A program made the translations under genes and the position numbers. Of a stretch of DNA of 5,887 bases, positions 4,733 through 5,887 are shown piece by piece; positions within the stretch are counted from its first letter, which is position 1, and each line of letters starts with the position of its first letter. The stretch spans positions 1 through 5,887 of the forward strand of contig JAKAPO010000163.1 of NCBI GenBank assembly GCA_021807065.1, read 5' to 3'. The notes under the pieces were generated by a model. That model saw nothing but the letters and a program-made list of their open reading frames with translations, did not search any database and was not told the DNA's origin. The DNA is from a bacterium. Its GTDB lineage: Bacteria > Vulcanimicrobiota > Vulcanimicrobiia > Vulcanimicrobiales > Vulcanimicrobiaceae.

Positions 4733-5887
4733 GTGTCGTGCACGAGATTGGCGGCGCCTCCCTCGACGTCGCGCACGCTCTCGGGTGCGCTCGCTCGCGA
4801 TGACAGAGCCTTCCCCTCGGCGTCGCTCGCAATGACAAGAGCCGAGGAGCGCTCCCGAAGCATTTTCGCGTGTGCGCGAACGGCTGAGCGCTGGTGTGAT
4901 GCGACCTTTCCGCCGCGCGTTCAAGCGGCGCAGCGCATCGCGGAACGCACCGGCTACAGTGCCTCTGCCGTCGAGTACGCACTCGATCATCTCTTCAAAT
5001 CGATCGCAGTCGATGCACTCGAAGAGACGATCGAGCGCGAGATCGGCGGCCAGGACGTGCGTCCGGTTGGGCGCGTTGCGATCATCTCCAGCAGAACGAC
5101 GATCGGCGTCGCCGTCGTTCCCGCGGTTTTCGCCATCTGCGCCGGGAATCGCGTGCTCGTCAAAGATCGCGAGGATCATTTGATCCACTCCTTCTTCGAG
5201 ACGCTCAAAGAGGAGTACGCAAATGATGAGAGGCGTTTCCCTCGACGTCGCTGCGTGCTCTGCACCTCGCTCCCTCGGGATGACAAATCTCGGTTTGACG
5301 AGCCGATGTTCGCGGCGCAGACGTGGGACGGGGCCGAACAGGACCTCTCGGATTTCGATGCAGTAGTGGCATTTGGGACCGAGGAATCTCTGCAAGCGAT
5401 TCGCGCGGGTCTCCCGCCCGCGACTCGGTTCGTTCCTTACGGTCCTGCATGCTCGATCGGGTATGTCGCCCGTGAAGCGCTCGAGAGCGAAGATGCAGCG
5501 CGGCGAATCGCGCGCGGAGCCGCTCGCGACCTGGTCCTGTACGAGAGTGAAGGGTGTCTCTCACTACACGCGCTCTTCGTAGAGGATAGCGGGCACGTGG
5601 ATCCTGACATATTCGCGCAAATCCTCGCCTCCTCGATCGGGCGCGCCACTCTCGAGTTTCCGGTGCGGCAGGAGCCGGGCGATGTCGCCAAGCGTGTGTC
5701 CGCACGCGACCTCGCCCTTTTTCGCGGAACCCTCCTGGCATCGGATGCAAACGCGCGGTACGTCCTCGAACGCGGCTGCTCCGAGCGCCCGCCGGCTTTT
5801 TCTCCGCGCGTCCTGGCGATGCACGTTGCGCAAGGCCCCGGCGAGATGACCGCGTACGTGCGCCGCCACGCGCTTGCGGTCGAAGCA
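4733..5887 (+). CDS. luxC: LuxC-family acyl-CoA reductase, partial (C-terminus beyond right edge), with in-frame repeat insertions
   Basis: From GTG 4733 the frame is open for 385 codons to the edge. The protein belongs to the LuxC acyl-CoA reductase family (PF05893), related to aldehyde dehydrogenases. LuxC reduces a LuxE-delivered or CoA-bound fatty acyl group to aldehyde with NADPH. Visible features: an N-terminal helical part with ARTAERWCDATFPPR, RTGYSASAVEYALDHLF, then PVGRVAII (111-118) and AVVPAVFAICAGNRVLVKD, the nucleotide-binding fold. DAVVAFGTEESLQAIRAGLP and RFVPYGPACSIGYV follow. YESEGCLSLHALFVED contains Cys275, the expected catalytic acyl-accepting cysteine. GTG 4733 lies four bases after the luxE stop, suggesting coupling, but has no strong Shine-Dalgarno; ATG 4703 and ATG 4832 (inside a repeat) are in-frame alternatives. 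Residues about 7-35 derive from two repeat copies, and residues about 167-185 from a third between KEEYANDE and FDEPMFAAQTW. The frame is intact, so the gene is probably functional. Confidence 0.87.
   Translation, partial: MSCTRLAAPPSTSRTLSGALARDDRAFPSASLAMTRAEERSRSIFACARTAERWCDATFPPRVQAAQRIAERTGYSASAVEYALDHLFKSIAVDALEETIEREIGGQDVRPVGRVAIISSRTTIGVAVVPAVFAICAGNRVLVKDREDHLIHSFFETLKEEYANDERRFPRRRCVLCTSLPRDDKSRFDEPMFAAQTWDGAEQDLSDFDAVVAFGTEESLQAIRAGLPPATRFVPYGPACSIGYVAREALESEDAARRIARGAARDLVLYESEGCLSLHALFVEDSGHVDPDIFAQILASSIGRATLEFPVRQEPGDVAKRVSARDLALFRGTLLASDANARYVLERGCSERPPAFSPRVLAMHVAQGPGEMTAYVRRHALAVEA
4753..4805 (-). repeat. Palindromic repeat copy 3, near the start of luxC
   Basis: Inverted relative to copies 1 and 2. 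On the minus strand it starts TGTCATCGCGAGCGA and ends GTCGAGGGAGGCGCC. Its middle holds the inverted pair GCGCAC and GTGCGC separated by eight bases. In the luxC frame it is read as roughly APPSTS...ALARDDR if translation starts at GTG 4733; if it starts at ATG 4832 it is untranslated leader. Confidence 0.75.
4809..4837 (-). repeat. Short palindromic-repeat copy 4, tandem with copy 3
   Basis: On the minus strand it reads TGTCATTGCGAGCGACGCCG and then AGGGGAAGG, a shortened version with the conserved left end and a reduced right end (GAGGGGA). It follows copy 3 after a few bases in the same orientation. Its terminal ATGACA supplies ATG 4832, an in-frame alternative start for luxC. Confidence 0.65.
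5232..5285 (-). repeat. Palindromic repeat copy 5, inside luxC
   Basis: On the minus strand it begins TGTCATCCCGAGGGAGCGA and ends GTCGAGGGAAACGCC, with a small central hairpin GTGC-AGA-GCAC. It is translated in luxC as RRFPRRRCVLCTS...RDD (residues about 167-184), between the KEEYANDE helix and FDEPMFAAQTW. The inserted stretch is Arg/Cys-rich and unlike the surrounding LuxC sequence. Confidence 0.8.

Noticed and set aside
4733..4840. Frameshift or pseudogenisation of luxC
   Set aside because: The frame is continuous from before 4733 to the right edge and retains the nucleotide-binding region and the GCLS cysteine.
4865..4880. TTCGCG-TGTG-CGCGAA inverted repeat within luxC
   Set aside because: Short CG-rich dyad in GC-rich coding sequence; likely chance and not related to the repeat family.
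3509..5285. CRISPR array or transposon ends formed by the repeats
   Set aside because: Spacing is irregular, orientation is mixed, the middles vary, intervening DNA is enzyme coding sequence, and there is no transposase or target-site duplication that I can see.
4490..5395. 301-codon minus-strand frame opposite luxE and luxC
   Set aside because: Arg-rich translation without recognisable domains, opposite well-supported LuxE and LuxC coding with intact motifs.

Overview
The window is GC-rich, densely coded bacterial DNA. It carries a lipobox lipoprotein and two Sec-type exported proteins, which fits a didermal or otherwise lipoprotein-rich bacterium. The small exported protein with an NSGSTNT motif and the dispersed TGTCATCCCGAGCGA-type repeats recall genomes of uncultivated soil bacteria such as Eremiobacterota/WPS-2. 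That placement is an impression from memory, not something the sequence proves. There are no rRNA, tRNA, transposase, phage or CRISPR signals.

Left part (1-1713): a lipoprotein gene on the minus strand starts at GTG 439 and runs off the left edge. It is divergent from two plus-strand genes for small exported proteins of unknown function (604-1071 and 1096-1713). The intergenic region of about 160 bp holds a perfect 6-bp inverted repeat, a very strong Shine-Dalgarno sequence and a possible 7-codon leader ORF. The stop codon of that leader overlaps the start of the first exported-protein gene.

Right part (1746-5887): four plus-strand genes are packed head to tail like an operon. They are metY (O-acetylhomoserine sulfhydrylase), a YccU-type CoA-binding protein, a LuxE-family acyl-protein synthetase and a LuxC-family acyl-CoA reductase that is cut by the right edge. 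Junctions are 4-bp overlaps, or a 4-bp gap before luxC. LuxE and LuxC together normally activate a fatty acid, carry it on a LuxE cysteine and reduce it to an aldehyde. No luciferase (luxAB) or luxD is visible, so the aldehyde presumably feeds another pathway. The link to methionine synthesis is only operonic proximity.

The most striking feature is a family of short palindromic repeats (about 50-70 bp when full length) with conserved ends TGTCATCCCGAGCGA and GTCGAGGGAGGCGCC and a variable, often hairpin-forming middle. Five copies plus a probable sixth remnant lie in the metY-luxC segment. Nearly all appear to be translated in frame: as the extreme C-terminus of MetY, near the N-terminus and in the middle of LuxE, and near the N-terminus (two copies in tandem) and in the middle of LuxC. 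The reading frame is kept open each time, and the recognisable catalytic motifs remain. This resembles the behaviour of Rickettsia palindromic elements but in an unrelated sequence. MetY also lacks about 18 residues that its relatives have.
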